DNA of 64,000 nt from Chelonoidis abingdonii (lineage: Eukaryota > Chordata > Testudines > Testudinidae): NCBI RefSeq assembly GCF_003597395.2, contig NC_133774.1, positions 40,387,385 through 40,451,384 of the forward strand. The letters run 5' to 3'. Shown in pieces: positions 22,901-37,339 of this stretch; within the stretch, counting starts at the first letter, position 1, and every line of letters begins with the position of its first letter. Both the position numbers and the translations under genes were made by a program. The notes under the pieces are model-generated. The model saw only the letters and a list, made by a program, of their open reading frames with translations, searched no databases and was not told the DNA's origin.

Positions 22901-25900
22901 TACAAGGAAAGCAGGCTACTATGTAGTTACTACTGTCCACTGTGGTTGTGGAGATGTATAGCAGACACTGCATCTCCCAGGACATTTAAATCTGCTTAAT
23001 AGGTTTTAAAAAACAGCAAATGGGCCGCTAATTCTGGGTCAACATGGGCAAATCACTTGACCTTGATTATAAATATGGCTAGCTGTCTCTTCCCCCCCTT
23101 CCCCCCTTTGGCAATTAAGATTTGGGATACCCTAAAGTAGAGGACCTACATTCCTAAGGATTTCTTGGCACTGGGCAGACAGCTCTGGTATGTTAACTCA
23201 TTCAAGACATGTAAATGGTTGATTTTTAGAAGAGTAGCCAGTTGTGGAATAAAGCCATTGACAGTAACCTAAGTGCTAGGTGGCTGGCTCCTGTTTACCT
23301 TTTTTGAATTAAACTCCTTAAATCCCCTCTGAAGTGTTTAAGGAGCAGTCTTGAGTTGTGACTTGTAGTGTGCCAGCATGGGAGAATGACAGGAATGTTT
23401 TGAGAGGCCTATATTTAGGGAGAAGCAGCACAAATGTCAGAGTACTTTGTTAGGAGGGAAAGACTGTTGTACTCTGCATTGTAGATTGGGCTCCCAGGAC
23501 TCCAAGCTGTCAGAAAATTATGGATGTGGTGAACACAAGAAATTTCTCTTAAAACTTTGCTACACTTCAGCATTTATATTTTAAGTGCAGTTCAGCAATA
23601 GCAGCTGGTGTTAGTTTGGTTTTGTCTTCTCCTTGATCCCTAAATGTCTACATCTTAAAGTATATATCTTAAAATAAGATGTACTATAGGAGCTAGAATC
23701 AGACTTGGGTTTCCTGTCCAGTGTTCTGATGCACCCAACAATTACCATTTTTCGTGTGGGTTTTTATATCCAGAGTTTTAGCGATCTTCTTGATTTTAAA
23801 TACCAGGAAGAGACTGTTTGTTTTATACAATATGGAAACACTTCTATGAGCAGCAAGAGATTGTGAGCACATTTTGTGAAAACTAGCTGCTATTGTGTGG
23901 GTTAATGTTGTATGCTAGTGCTGTCACTCTGGTTTGTGGTATAAATGACCTTTGCATGCATCCTTACAATTTATTTGTTTATATTACAGTGGGGTCTAGA
24001 TATTCCAATCAGGACTGGGGCCCTGTTGTGCTAGGCATTCTACAGCTAGAAAGAGACTGCCTTTCCGCAAAATGTTTGCAACAGCTATCCTGGACTGACT
24101 CAGCTGTGATGTTGAGTTTTGACAGATTTTTATCTGGCTGTTCTTTCAGTGCTTTGGTGTTAGTGATCTCTTCTGAACTGCTCTGTCAGGAAAGCTTACA
24201 TAGTTCTTCCTTATTTTTTCTGGAATCTATTGTAATGCATAATGACCGGAGGAGGTTACAGTAAGCATCTCTGCTGTGGAAACTTACATCCCAAACTGAG
24301 CCCATTCTTAAAACTCAAAGTCTATCACAATGAGCTTACTATAGTAACACTTTAAAAATATCTCCTCCTCCTCCTCCTCCTGCATCCATCTTGATTGTGT
24401 TATATAACTTAGAGGAATTTAGTGTATATTCTGGCTATTGCATGAACAACATGCTGTAAATGAATAACTTGCTCTAAACAAAAAGAAAAACGTTAACTTT
24501 CAATTATTTGACAAACCCGAGAAGACTTATAACAAACAGCCTGGGTAGTTCTATAAAAATAGGTATGCAGAAGAGAAGGGTGGAAATACAGCAGCATTTG
24601 GAAGATCTCTGGGGGTGCCTCCTTTTTTCTAGGAGCTCTAAATACCATTTTTCATCAGTCATAAGCACACCATTGATTTTAGCTAGGGGAAAATGACATA
24701 TCCCATTATTAGGAATTGGAATGGGAGTGGCTGTTTGCTTTTAAGCAGACTATAGCAGATTTCCTGACAGAAGGTCAGTGTTTTTAACTATATTAGTGTT
24801 ACGCATACTTAAACTTATAGGCAACATTTTGTGCTAAATAATTATTCTCTTAAGAACACTGCCTTCACTTACTGTAATAGCAAAGGGTTACATGTGGTTG
24901 GATTAGCCTAAATACCTTTATTGCTCAACAATATATTAATGCTGGTATCTTACTACTTCTCTCCCCACAGCCCCTCAGTGGGAGTTGAATCAGGCCCTTC
25001 ATCAAGAGAACGGGAGACATTCAAAGCTGAGTCCATTCTGAGAGTTAGTCAGGAAATTATTTCTGAGGGTTTTCCTCCTCTACATCACTTCCCTCATTCT
25101 TCAAGATTGTGTGTTTCTTTCATAATATTCATAAGCTCCTTTAGCCTCAGAAACAAGACACACCCAAGATTACTCTCAAATATTGGTCTTGAATGATGTG
25201 GCATCTTTTAAAAGCAGTTGAGAGAAATCCACCTGACTGATTTTTATTTTTTTTTTAAACTGATTTCAACTACTAAATAAATTTATCTTTAGACTTTTTT
25301 TTCTCTTTTTAAAAACCTGTTATTACTTTTTTTGTTTGTTCACATTTCAGCTTAAAAAATTGGCTTTTCGTAGAGGGAGAGGTGATTGCTTGCTTTGTTA
25401 ACGGGTATTTGTGTCTGAAAGTGGGCTGCAGACCCACTGGCTCTTCACTTCAAAAAAGATTACATGCTAAATAGAACTGTAACTCATAGGCCTGAAATAG
25501 GGAGAACATTTTCAGTTATCATTAGGAAAGTAAACAGCAACTTTCCTAAAAATATTCCCCATATTGTCTGTTTGTCAGGCAAACCATTTTCTAAGATATT
25601 TAGGGCTGCTGACAGTGGTAAAAATTTATCCTTTATTTATTGACACTAACTTTTTTTTCCTTGTCATGTTACTTTAAGGATATTTTAATGAAAGTAAGAT
25701 TTTTAGTTTGCATTCTCTTGATCATGCTGCTTTTTCTGCACTTGCAGTCGTTGTCCTCTATTTGTGATATTGCAAATGGTTGCTGTGGCAGTTATTGGCA
25801 TTTTACAAATGTGTGGTGTGAAAACTAAGAAGCAAGAGATGAATAAAGTGGTTTTGTCTTAGCTTATGATGAGGGAAGCAAAAAACCAAAATATTATTTA

Positions 25901-26341
25901 TTGGTAGGTACATCTCCAAATAAAGTTCTCGTTTGTTTGTTTGGTTTTTATAGTTGATTACAAGATGTGCAATCCAGTGAGATTTTTAAGGATGCAACAT
26001 TAGTTTTACCTGTTTCCATGTCAAAACAACGACAAAAAACCTTTACCAAAAAACCAGTCTGGAGATCTAGAGATCTATACTGCTATCCAGAAGACCAATG
26101 TTTGACTTCCATACTTAGACTTCCTTGTCTATGCTTGAAAGTTTTTTGCTGCTTTAACTTTGCTAGCAAACCCCACCTCGTGGAGACAAAGTATAAAACT
26201 GCATCTGCTGCTTATAGCTTATTCCTGTTTACCAAAGAGATATAAGCTATACTGGTATAACTGCATCTACTCTCCGGCTTTTACTGGCACAACAGTGTCA
26301 GTTTAATCACAGCTCACATGGACATTGCCGTGCCAGTAAAA
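19991..26341 (+). other. Intron sequence, simple repeats and a few unidentified fragments
   Basis: No gene is supported. Simple repeats include a poly-A tract near 21547-21570 and a (TCC)n tract at about 24360-24382. Near 23990-24050 a stretch with CCAATCAGGACTGGGGCCCT and GTGCTAGGCATTCTACA resembles a dispersed amniote repeat also hinted at 37350-37430. Confidence 0.5.
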
Positions 26342-26581
26342 CTTAAGGCCACATCTACACTACAAACTTCAGTTGACACAAGTTATGTTGGCATACGGCT
26401 GCGGCAGTTAGCTTATTGCTTGTGCACATGCATACTTTGCTGTTTGTCTCAGCCCTGTGCAAACTTACCAGGCATGCTTGTGTCAGTGTGAAGTGCAGTG
26501 CACCGGGATAGGTATCCCAATATGCCCTCTGCTGCTGTCCAGCACAATTCCTTTCGGGCAATTTTAGCCGTGTGTTGTGGG

Positions 26582-26889
26582 CAGGGGTGGCTCCAGGCCC
26601 CAGCACGCCAAGCACGTGCTTGGGGCGGCAAGCCGCAGGGGTCGCTCTGCCGGTCACCGCAGGGGCGGCAGGCAGGCTGCCTTCGGCGCCTTGCCTGCAG
26701 AGGGCCCGCTGGTCCCGCGGCTTCGGTGGACTTCCCGCAGGCATGCCTGCAGAGAGTCTGCTGGTCCCACGGCTTCAGCCTGCAGGAAGTCTGCCGAAGC
26801 TGTGGGACCAGTGCACCCTCTGCAGGCAAGCCACCGAAGGTAGCCTGCCTGCCATGCTTGGGGCAGCGAAATGCCTAGAGCTGCCCCTG
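26582..26889. mobile_element. Non-autonomous hAT element nested in the Harbinger fossil, 308 bp
   Basis: GC-rich element with ends CAGGGGTGGCTCCAGG and CCTAGAGCTGCCCCTG (imperfect inverted repeats, CAGGGG start). The flanks GTTGTGGG (26574-26581) and GTTGTGGA (26890-26897) agree in 7 of 8 bases, the 8-bp duplication expected of hAT elements. Reading frames on both strands are composition artefacts. It must be younger than the surrounding Harbinger element. Confidence 0.8.
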
Positions 26890-27299
26890 GTTGTGGAGTA
26901 GAAATGACTCTCAAATCCCACAAACCTGCATGGCAGTTTTTGGGGTCTGCCATCTCTAACAGAAACCTGGAGCCTGTAGAGCTTCAGCTTTGTACTGTTC
27001 TCATGACCATTGCGAGTATAAGACACATGCTGCTCCTGTATTTGCAGACCCACAAGAAGAACTGCAGTAACAAGGGATGTGACTCGTTGTTTGAGGACAG
27101 ATTGCCAAGGGACATAGAGAAAAACATTTCAAGGTTGTTGGTGACATTTATGAAGCACCTACAGACAGTGGAGTGCCGAGCAGTGGCTGCAGAATTTCTG
27201 GATGTAAAAGGCCACATTTCTAGATTTGTGTGTCAACCTTGCCCCAGCCCTCAGGGCAGGGACACCAGAATGAGAGCTGCACTGAGAGTGAAGTGAGTG

Positions 27300-27700
27300 G
27301 CTATCATGCTCTGAAAGCTTGCAATGCCGTATTCCTTCCAGTCAGTGAGAAATCATTTTGGTGTTGGAAAATCCACATTGGGGGCCATTGTCATGTAAGT
27401 GTATAGGGTTGTTCATGGTCTTCTGCAATGTGCAGGACATAGTGAATGGAACTTTGCAGCAATGTAATTCCCAAACAGTAGTGGGTTGATAGGGCTATGC
27501 ATGCTGTCTATTTCAGCACCAGCCCACCTTACAACAGAATATATCACCAGAAAGGGCTATTTTTCTATGGTTATGCAAGTGTTGGTGAATCACCAGGGAT
27601 GCTTCAATGATAAGAGTTGGCAGGTCAGAGAAGGTGCCTGACGTTTGCATCTTTAAGAACACAGGACTGTTCAAAAAGCTGCAAGCAGGGACGTTCTTTC
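27300..27700 (+). pseudogene. PIF/Harbinger transposase remnant
   Basis: One + frame from 27300 reads AIML*KLAMPYSFQSVRN then HFGVGKSTLGAIVM, matching the family's ALWKLATPDSYRSVANQFGV... block with the Trp codon turned to TGA (27312). Further stops are at 27396 and about 27465. It goes on FPNSSGLIGLCM..., where the family has FPNC-GAIDGTH, so the first catalytic Asp is lost. Then comes TEYITRKGYFSMVMQVLVNH, which is very typical. After a frameshift, FKNTGLFKKLQAGTFF corresponds to the family's FRNSGLYRRLEAGTFF. The enzyme is inactive. The alignment is from memory of HARBI1-like proteins. Confidence 0.7.
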
Positions 27701-29599
27701 TGGACTGGAGGATTATCACTGGCAACATTGAAATGCTAATAGTGATTCTGTGGGACCCAGCCTGTTCCTTGTTCGCATAGCTTGTGATGCCCTGTGCTGG
27801 CCACCTCAGCGGCACCAACTAAAGATTCAACTACCATCTCAGCAGGTGCAGAATTAAGTTTAATGTACTTTCTGTAGATTAAAGGGATACTGGCAGTGTT
27901 TACTAACAAGATTGTATCTCAGTGAGAAAAATATCTCAACGCTTTTAGTTACTTGTTGTGTCTTGCATAATATCTGTGGGGCAAACGGGGAAAAGCTGCC
28001 AAAACACTCTTCTCCTATTCCCATTAAAAACTTTCAATGAGACAAGCTTATTTGCTCTTCAGCTTTGGAGCGCCTCTCCACAGCACCACTTCCCAGCCCC
28101 AGCCATGGTGAGTATGGCCTACCAGGAGCAAAAGAGGGAAGACATTTCAGTCCCTATTCCATGGGCAAAGGTATAGGGCAGTGACAGTGAATATTGGACT
28201 TTGTATCGTGGGTGGTGGTGGTGGTTTTAGCTGACATGTCACTCCTGAGGGCCACAAAGGCACAGAGAGCATGGCTGCTACTGGTGTCTCGAAGCTGTCT
28301 GGGCCCGATTGGTGATATCTTGTTTATTGCAGTGGTGCCAGCCGAACTCATTGCGGAGTGGCATGGGAAGTGTCCTACCATGGATGAAATTAGGCAGCCG
28401 TTCCTAGAAAACTTTGGGAGAGAATTGCAGAGTATCTCCATGAAAGTTTCGTTGAGATCTAAGAGGATACAAAGAACATCCCTATGTACAAAAACAAAGT
28501 GCGTCACTTGCCCTCTTCTCCCCCCACGCCCCATAGCAGATACCAACTTTATCTCTGTTTGTTATAATTCTGCCTCTTCTTGTAGGAGTAAAACAGCAGT
28601 CAATACCTGTCTTATTAACTTGGGGATGGGCCAAGCCCCATCTTTAAATTTCAACTCTAAGGAAAAATGCTTGCATGCACTTACCCAAGTTTTCTTCCTT
28701 TTCATTGGGCTCATCCATGTACGACTGGCAGAACTGGATATTCTGTGGCACAGGTTCAAACAGGTCGTGGCTCGTGGCATAGCTGGATCCTCCACCACAT
28801 CCTCCCCACTCTACCGTGCTGTCCATGGCAAGTCTCTAAATCTTGGCCTCTTTTGAGGTATCCCCCACAATGGTCTGTGGGATGCTAATGGGGTCTCTAC
28901 CAAGTATGGCATGAAGCTTGTGAAGCATGCGACTCAGCACCAGATAAATTTGTGGTATGCCTGCTGCAGTTCCTTCATTTTCACATGGCACTGCTGCTGA
29001 TCCCTGTCATATCTCTTTACGTGCATCCTCCATGTAGTCAGCCACATTTCAGTGGCTGGTCTGTAATTGTGCCTGTACAACCTCTTCTTCCTGCAGGCCC
29101 AGGCAGTCCAGTATGTCCTGTCTGCTCAAGACAGGAGAGCATCTAGTGTATGGTACCGACATTGCGAGTTGAGCAGTTGCACATAATGAGAGAGAGCTCC
29201 TTGGTGTGCTTGTCAAAGTGGGCAATCAGGAAGAGACAGTACAAAAATATGTGGAGATTTTTTTTTTTTTTAGAGGAAGTTGGCTCCCCTTGCCATAACC
29301 CTGGGGCAATAGAGTTCACAGTTGTGACAGAGCAGTCCCTGTAATAGGGAATGGGGCATAGTGGTACAGCTGCTGGAGGACTGTTAAGGATGACGTAGGT
29401 AATGGAGTGTCTACGTTCACACTGCATCAACATCTGTGGGTCGATTATGGCTCAGTACCATTTGGAGAAGTGGCTTTGCTGCATCACTGTAATGGGGCAC
29501 TCACGGGGAGAGAAATTTGAGCATAGGCATATGTACAAATAGATCAATGGAAGGCGATTGACATTGACCTAACTGGGTAGTGTAGATCTGGTCTATGTC

Positions 29600-32500
29600 T
29601 CTTGTTCTCCAGGCTGAGAGCAGTACTGAGGAAGCTGCTCTCCTTCCTCAGTGGTGACCGCTATGGCTGATGTGGGAGTGGTGACAAAAGTCATACTATT
29701 TAGCCAGAAGATAAGGAGTGGAACTTGAAAGAATCTTAGAAGGTGTTTACACACAAGGTATAGTTCTGAGAAGAATGTGAAAATCCTATTGGATGTGAGG
29801 ATTTAGAGCAATGACAAATCTGGTATGTGCACATCTATGGAAAACAGCGTTTTACCTTAGTCTAGAAATAAGAATTCTTTTTGGATGTTGGGCTAAAATT
29901 TTATCAACAGCTTTTAGTAGTCATTGATAAGTCATGACAAACTTCCTTTTATTAAAGGCTGTGGTTTAAAAATAAAAAATAGTTTTCTTCTGAGTTTCAT
30001 TGCCAGTAACAAAAATCAGACACTTGCTCTGTAAACCAAGGTCACTTTTTTAAACAGAAATGCTATAATCAGAGTTACATCACTGTGTTTTAGAGGAGGG
30101 TGAAAGCCCCTGTAATGCACATAGGCAGTTGTAAAATTTTCAGGCCTGGAGGTCTGAGGAGACAGACTTTGAGGAAAGTCTTGGTAAAAATTTAGTCACC
30201 AGCCACATTTTGCATACACCTGGCTTTCTGTATGAGGTGGGAAAACCTCATGATGCTGGGGTATGATGCTTGCTTGAGGTCCACTGATGTCGTGATTGTA
30301 TTAATATTGTTGTTGAGCTGCCGTGCTCACTTCCAAAAAAGCTTTAGGATGAACTTTCAAGCTGTCAGTGAAGTGTGCCTGTGGTGCTGTCTACTGTTGT
30401 AATCCACCCTCTTCCTGGCATGTTGGGAATTGTTACATGTTAAATCATAGCTATCTTCTTTATATTTTCTGCGACAAAACTCCGTCTTCAATGTGTTGGG
30501 TGCAGTTCAGTAGTGAGGCAAAACTTATTCTAGACAGTATTTTCAGGACATAAACTACCCCAGACTGAATATTTGTCGCATACAACAGACACCTTAATGT
30601 GCTGCTGCTTAACCTTTCTTTCTCTCCAAGTTATCTTGAACATACTGGTATAAAGGTACTATGGCTGGAAGTTGTTTCCATTTTAAAGCACAACTTTCCC
30701 TGGTTTATAAATTGTCCATTTAAATTAGCTCCAGGTGGAGTGTTGGTATACAGGTTTTTAACTTGGAAATTAATTGTGTTTCTTTTAGGTATATTAAAGT
30801 TCACACATAATTTAGTTTAGGAAATGTCTTTGTACTCTTTAATTTAAAACCATTTCCACCTTTAAAAGAGTAAATTGGGCAGATGGTGAATGTTGTCTAA
30901 ACTCTTGTTTGCCCTGGAAAAAATAACAACCAGTCAGCTGCTGAGTTTTGAAAAATGGATAATGGAAACTCAAGAACTGTTTTCCATAAGGATTGTAGTG
31001 GTTTGAGAGGGGTGGTGAGGCAAAAGCTTACTTGTCATGTGCTTTAGTCCACACAGTAGTAATGAATGTGCCAAGAGCTACAGTATTCGTCTTATCTGGC
31101 AGACCAGTCTGCTAATAACATTTTAAATGATCATTTGAGATGGATAGTATGATTCTGATAAACCCACTTTAAAATTGTGTAAGAGAGGATTCTCCACATT
31201 GGGCGCTCTATAGAAAATCCCTGTTTCTTAGCTCAGGCTCATTTAAATTCTTCCTTGCCTTTACTATTACTTTTTCTCCCAAGAAGAAAGGCCTGTAATA
31301 AGTAACTGCAGCGCACATCTATCTCCCTCCTCTACCATCTCATTCATCTTGAGAACTGTGTGCAGGGATTTAGCCATACACTTTCTGTTTACCTTTATGG
31401 GAGCCATATAGGTAATCCTTGTTTGCTACTTGGAAACATTTAGGGGGTTAATAGATGAATTTTAAGAAAAGGCTGTGTTGTCCAAATGCTGTTGCTGGTA
31501 CACTTCATTTCAGTTTTAAGATAATGAATGCATATTGGATGCAGTGTGATAGTGTTCTCTGGAGGCACATTACAGCAAGCTATTCAAAATCACTTCTTAA
31601 TCTTTAGGCTATTTTTTGTAATCCAGTTCTGACATTCATATATTTTCTGGAAAGAATAAACTACACCCAGTGGTGATCCCTTGGTTATATTTTAATCAAA
31701 GGTTTCTGGTAACTGTATAAACCAGGTGAGTGAAGCTTAGAATGGCTTATGCCATCAAAATTCTCAGTTGTAAAGATGTATTTTTAATTTGTATAATTCA
31801 GGTGTAGTTTTTTTTTCTTACAGTTGGACTTAAAGAGTAGCTCTCTTCTCCGAAAAGGGGATTTAAACTAGACATGTTTTTAAAGGGAAAGTGTACTTAA
31901 AATTGTGATATTTTAGCCTATGTCATTTATAAATAAGTGTGAATATGGGGCTCAAAAGTTAAATAACAAGTGATTACCTGAGAGACAGTATTCTTCCACA
32001 AACTATTATAAAGGAAAGCCAGTGTATCTGATTGTATGTCATCAATTAGTGCATCCTTGCCCACTTGGAATAGGCTTCTAATTTTAGATATTTTCTTTTT
32101 TGCCCAGAATGGTACCATTTTATGGTAACTGCAGTGCTGAGCTATAGTATATTGTGCACGTAGAATTTTCAAAGCTTTTTTTACATTCTAAATTAAATTT
32201 TAAAATAAAATTGCATCAAATTCCTTTCCCTTCTTCCTGCCTTTATCTACAGTCCCACTATATCCTTCAGCAACAGAAAAGTAAAATCCATCATAGATGT
32301 GAACATACCCATTCAAACATACTTTTTATTTTCTACAAATTTCTTTTTATAAACACAGAATATCAAATTTGAGTACATTAGAGGATACTTCAGTATAATA
32401 TGGCAGTGGAAATTATTTTGAAATGTTGAGTGTGGAGTGAAGCATCATCTGAAACTCAATGTTTACTACAGTACTCTGTTTTATAAGGATGTGTTAGGTA

Positions 32501-32890
32501 AGAGTATATGATACTAACAGTTATAATCTGGCTGCTGAAAGATACAAAGTAATTTTGCAGTGATTGCTTCAAATTTTCATACTAATGGCCCTTCATGGCA
32601 CAGTTCTCTTTTAGAAATATAGCACCTGAAAACTTCAGTAATTTAACATCACTGTTTTTCTGCAGTCAAACAGCTCCTTATTTGTCAATGTTTGTCTTTG
32701 AATGTTTAAACTGAAGTTAAATTACATAGCAAATGAGCCACATTTGACATGCATCTAAATGCTTCAACTGACTTCCTAGGCACACTTTTCAAAAACACAA
32801 GGCTCTTGCAGATTGCAAAATGTCAGGATGGCTTTAACTATTGGTTCTATGCTATTGTTAAAGATATTAAAACAATTTAATTGATTTAAT
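29600..32890 (+). other. Intron sequence, nothing recognised
   Basis: AT-rich intronic DNA. Short frames lack family features and I see no terminal-repeat element or LINE fragment. Confidence 0.5.
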
Positions 32891-32971
32891 CAGGGATTGG
32901 TCCTGCTTTGAGCAGGGGGTTGGACTAGATGACCTCCTGAGGTCCCTTCCAACCCTGATATTCTATGATTC
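32891..32971 (+). mobile_element. CR1 LINE extreme 3' end
   Basis: Contains GGGTTGGACTAGATGACCTC followed by CTGAGGTCCCTTCCAACCCT and the terminal ATTCTATGATTC, the hallmark CR1 3' end with its short ATTCTATGA-type tail. Severely 5' truncated (about 80 bases) and well preserved. Confidence 0.9.
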
Positions 32972-35610
32972 AAGTGCTGAAGGGAAAAGGTGAAACAAGC
33001 TATTTATTGGAGCAAGTATATTGCAACGAATGTAGACTTCTTTGCTTCAAACCCTATTGTCAACAGATTGACAAATGGGCTAACATATCAATGATACTAT
33101 TATAGTTTCTGTATTTATATTTTCTAAATAGATGTAAATAAACATTGAACATCAGGGAAGATATGAATTTTTTTTTTTTTTAAGATAAGATTCAAATTGC
33201 AACTTTTTAGAAGCAAGTACTGTGAAGAAGTGTGACAAGTTTGTAGTAGTGGAGGCTTTCCATTCATCTGGGGCTCAACAGGCAGTGAAATGTCAATATT
33301 TTGGAGCTCCACTGGGAGTAACCGTTCCTTGGTTCCTCCAAGGAGTATGGACATTTCTCTGCCTGTCAGGGAATACATTACTGCAAATGAAAAGTCGTTG
33401 TAGCTCTTCCTTCCTTTACAAGCATAGCAAGTCTATTTACGTCTGCTACAAACTGTCAATTAGATTTTAGTACTCTGAGTTCAATGTAGGATATTGAATT
33501 TCTGGTTTTTAAGAGTGAACCTGCACAGGAAGGAAAATGGAGCAGCAAAATCATTTCACTGTTTAATATTCTGCATTGCTGTGGGAGGCCCATTCAAAAG
33601 GTAATACAGAGCAACAGTTGACAAATTTGTTACAGCCTAACTGTACTTCTGAGATAGATGTTGCTGTGTGTGAACTTTTTTTAGACAATGTATATTCAAC
33701 TTCATCCATTTGCAATTAATGTACAAAGAGAAAAGAAGGGAAAATATTGCTTCATAACTTAAACACTAGTATGTTAAGACATGGCTGATTAGGAACTCAT
33801 ATGTATTTTAGGCTGCAATAAAATGTGATAGTCTTTTTTGTTTAAACCTGCTGTCATCCTACAAGTGTAATGTATTACTGTGTTACCATTGTTCAGACCA
33901 GAATCTTATTACTAATATTAACATTTACAGACTTTTACTGGAAAGAAATTTATGATGTCCTAAAGAAGTGCCTTTTGTGTGTCTGTCCAAAATGAGTAGG
34001 AATTTAAATACTGTTTTTTTTATTTTTAATCCAAATATTTCTCAAGAGACTTTTTCGCCTTCCCAAAAAAACACACTGTTTAAATTTGAGATTAATTATA
34101 GGTGGTTAAAAGTCAAACTGATAACATTAGGCAAGATCATTTGTAGCACACGTTTTTCCAAACAGCCCTGCAGACCATTTTACATTGGATCTTCATCCTG
34201 TTGACAGTGATGGGAGTTTGCCAGTTGATGTCAGCAGGAGTTGGTTGGTAGCTCTTAAGCCTAATCTGCATCACAATTAGTATTCAAATCTAGGTATTTT
34301 CGAAGTACATAGACGCAGACTGGAAATAGCTCCAAAGTACATAGGGAACTTGATAAAAGAAGAATTTCTCTGTAAAAGCAGCTAAGCTGACCTACCTAAT
34401 TTGTATTCATCTATGGTAAAGGAGCACAATGTTTAAATACAGTATTTGAAGCTGTCTAATTTTTAGCCATTACATTAAAGTAATATGTCCTGAATATGTG
34501 GTGTTTTTTTTGTTTGTTTGTTTTTAATCCTTAAAAAAAAAAAAAAGTGATGGAGTTTTCTACTCCCCTTCTGTATTTAAGTGCTTTGGGTGGACCTGAG
34601 AGCAACAACACACAACTTATTGGAGGCTTGCTCTTGCTTCCGTCCCTTTCTTTTCCATGCATGTTCTAGCTTACTGTCTCTTCGGTTTCACTGTCAGCTC
34701 TGCTACTGCTGTTAGTGGCAAACATCATCCTAGAAAGCCTAGGTTAGAGTGTGCATGTGACACTGAGGAAGGTACCAGACTAATGGAACTGAATGTAACC
34801 CAAACAGTGATGCTGACTATGCAAAGTGATGTCAAAGGTACAATAAACAAATGGAAAAAAAGGGAGTGTTTCTTCTAATCTCTTAGTTCTCATAATTTGA
34901 AGGGTTTCTTGTAACAACTGTAAGCATAACATTGTTGGCCAGTGTCACGATATTTCCAGCTGACGTAGTACCCCACTGGTGTTTGCTAACAATATTTATT
35001 TCCAGAAGAATGTTTGAAATCAGTTTTTAAAATTTGTTTTAAGAGTATTTGGTATTCTTCCTCAGCTATAATAAATGTATATGGTAGTAGCTTTTTCTAG
35101 TGCTCATGCTGATATATCGCATTTGATAGTCAATATATCCCAGTGTCTTGGAGAAAATTTACTGAGCCAAATTTACTGTTTATGGGTGAATTCCATTATA
35201 ATAGTTCCATTTTTTGCTTATGCTGTTGATGAATTTGGCTGGTTTCACATAAGACACATTTCCATGCTCATAAACAAAACAAACTAAAGAACAGCGTAAA
35301 GGAATAATGAAAATAAAATATTAGCAGATTTAAAAATCATGATTTCATGAGGGGGGGAAGGTGGGTTGAGCAGACTCACAGAAGTACAACCTTTGTAATA
35401 ATACTGATGCATCAGGCAACTTGGAGGTGGAGGGGACTTGTTGTTAATATCTATTGAAGCAAATAATTTTTTCCCCATACAAGACTGACCCGTTGCTTTG
35501 CCCCTTTCCTCCACCACAGTACAGAGGAAAGTGAGTTCATAATGCAAACTACTAAGCATTTGATTGTTAATTCTAGCACAGAATTAGAAGGATAGCTTTT
35601 CGTATATTTT
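32972..35610 (+). other. Intron sequence, nothing recognised
   Basis: AT-rich intronic DNA with short poly-T and poly-A runs (for example 33168-33182 and 34533-34546). No gene or defined element. Confidence 0.5.
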
Positions 35611-35614
35611 GGTA

Positions 35615-35830
35615 ACTGTAGCACTTTCCATCTCCAGAGTGCAGTGCAAACATTAACTAATTTTACCACATCATACCTGGGAGGGTAAGCATTAACTCCA
35701 GCTTACTGATGATAAAACAAAGACAGAAAGGTTAAGTGACTGGCATGGCAGGTCAGTGGTAGAATGGAACTTAGGACTCCAGAGTTTCTGATGAAAAGGC
35801 GTGCGCTCCATATAATTAGAGAGCACCTCT
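35615..35830 (+). mobile_element. MIR-type SINE fragment
   Basis: Matches the MIR core and 3' region: CTTACTGATGATAAAACAAA, then AGACAGAAAGGTTAAGTGAC, TGG(C)ATGGCAGGTCAGTGGTAG and GGACTCCAGAGTTTCTG. This corresponds to the 'gatgaggaaactgaggcacagagaggttaag...' consensus. Old and diverged. Confidence 0.65.
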
Positions 35831-36294
35831 CTCACTTACCAATAGAATGTTAAAACTTGCTGCTAGATGTTGTCTGTACCTGTGGAGTTGAAAAAAATTA
35901 CTGCTGTAAGAATTTTCAAGGTTACTGGGGAAGCTTGTCACTGGTGTGATCAGGCTCAACTCTTTCATTCTATATTTCTTTTGCCAGAGTGAATGTTTTG
36001 TTTATTACCAAGCTTTTATGAACATTTATACAAAGGGATGTGTGGGGGGGGAGAAATGCTTGTTGAAAAGCTTTTTGACTGCATCAGTAGGTTTTCTTGG
36101 ATATGAAAAAGGCGTTTAGAACACAATAAAGAACTTATTCTATATATGTAGCCATGAAAGCTAGATTTCTTTAATAAAAAAAAGAGGGAAAAAAAAGATG
36201 CATTGCATTTCTCAAAAATAGATAATTGCTTTTCTTTGTTTAAAAAGAAAAAGTACTTGACAGTGAGATTATAGCATTTTACTGAATAATGTAA

Positions 36295-37330
<1,036 letters not shown>

Positions 37331-37339
37331 TTTGTTCTG

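Larger units (their letters stand above)
26348..29594 (+). mobile_element. Fossil autonomous PIF/Harbinger DNA transposon
   Basis: The ends are AGGCCACATCTACACTAC (left) and the reverse complement of GTAGTGTAGATCTGGTC (right), which are inverted repeats of the type seen in four other elements here. The + strand interior contains clear PIF/Harbinger transposase remains (27300-27700), and a separate hAT element is inserted at 26582-26889. The 3' part (28000-29500) holds no protein I can name; a Myb/SANT-like second gene would be expected in an intact family member. Left-flank TTA (26345-26347) would fit the family's 3-bp target preference, but the right flank reads TAT, so the duplication is unproven. 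Confidence 0.7.

Noticed and set aside
24360..24382. CRISPR-like or tandem array
   Set aside because: Only a short TCC microsatellite. The genome is vertebrate and no spaced direct repeats occur anywhere in the window.
26355..26953. Six overlapping frames on both strands
   Set aside because: Caused by the GC-rich nested hAT element; frames on both strands are open because stop codons are AT-rich.
28194..28856. 220-residue + frame, and 130-residue frame on the other strand
   Set aside because: Within the fossil Harbinger element; no transposase, Myb or other motif recognised, and both strands are open over the same bases.
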